NCBI RefSeq assembly: GCF_000247695.1
Contig: NW_004624801.1
Location: 3,965,401 to 4,029,400 of the forward strand
DNA from: Heterocephalus glaber
Taxonomy: Eukaryota > Chordata > Mammalia > Rodentia > Bathyergidae
Direction: 5' to 3'
Length of the DNA stretch: 64,000 nt
Shown: positions 63,926 to 64,000 of the stretch, one piece after another
Numbering within the stretch: position 1 is the stretch's first letter
Layout: each line of letters begins with the position of its first letter
Made by a program: the position numbers and the translations under genes
Notes under the pieces: generated by a model
Database searches by the model: none
Seen by the model: only the letters and a program-made list of their open reading frames with translations
What the model was told of the DNA's origin: nothing

Positions 63926-64000
63926 GAAAAGTCCTACAGCAGGAAGCAGAAGCAGATCAAGTCCCATTGCCACCCCTTGCTAGTTGAGGAAACTTGAGCA

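Noticed and set aside
1..64000. CpG-island promoter or protein-coding gene anywhere in the window
   Set aside because: No CpG-dense stretch with start-site features and no run of exon-like conserved peptides was seen. Small exons of a large gene cannot be excluded without transcripts or alignments.

Overview
The window looks like rodent nuclear DNA from the squirrel-related clade (squirrels, with dormice or mountain beaver as alternatives). The main reason is that at least six copies of a composite SINE, made of a B1 (7SL-derived) head joined to an ID-like (tRNA-derived) tail, lie on both strands. B1-dID dimers of this kind are known from that clade. Single ID elements with intact target-site duplications, a LINE-1 ORF1 fragment, rodent-type MaLR LTRs and old mammalian repeats (MIR, L2, MER5, MER20, MLT1, Tigger, mariner) fit the same picture. 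The exact species cannot be read from the sequence.

I find no protein-coding gene. All open frames are short (longest 232 codons), mostly overlap frames on the other strand, and carry no recognisable domain. The only peptides I recognise come from transposable elements: the LINE-1 ORF1 coiled coil at the left edge (minus strand) and mariner transposase fragments near 56.7-57.0 kb. There is no tRNA, rRNA, CpG-island promoter or CRISPR array. The window is best read as an intergenic or deep intronic stretch.

Layout. 0-1.1 kb: 5' end of a LINE-1 (minus) with a 46-bp tandem-repeat upstream region, abutting a MaLR LTR. 2-12 kb: L2 and MIR remnants, a MaLR LTR, an ERV1-type LTR with a clean ID insertion, and a purine tract. 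12-21 kb: mostly unique sequence with MIRs, a B1-dID and a (CCCCA)n G-quadruplex candidate. 21-25 kb: an ERVK-like LTR with a duplicated 3' segment, and a hAT MITE split by a B1-dID. 26.5-27.3 kb: an unstable-looking locus with AT-rich repeats, a 131-bp tandem duplication differing at one base, and an uninterrupted CTG tract of about 18 units. 28-34 kb: nested LTR, L2, MLT1, SINE and MER5 insertions.

35-45 kb is the part most likely to be functional. It holds several AT-rich, repeat-poor blocks with homeodomain-like TAATTA, SOX-like ACAAAG and related motifs, typical in texture of conserved non-coding enhancers. Two of them, at 43.6 and 44.6 kb, are diverged copies of one another. 45-58 kb returns to repeats: MER5A, L2, MIR, MaLR, MLT1, B1 and an inverted mariner composite with two outward-facing 3' ends. 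58.7-63.3 kb has further enhancer-like blocks (59.1 and 62.6 kb), and the window ends in a Tigger remnant.

Conservation claims are inference from texture, because no alignment could be run. No undescribed multi-gene system was found.
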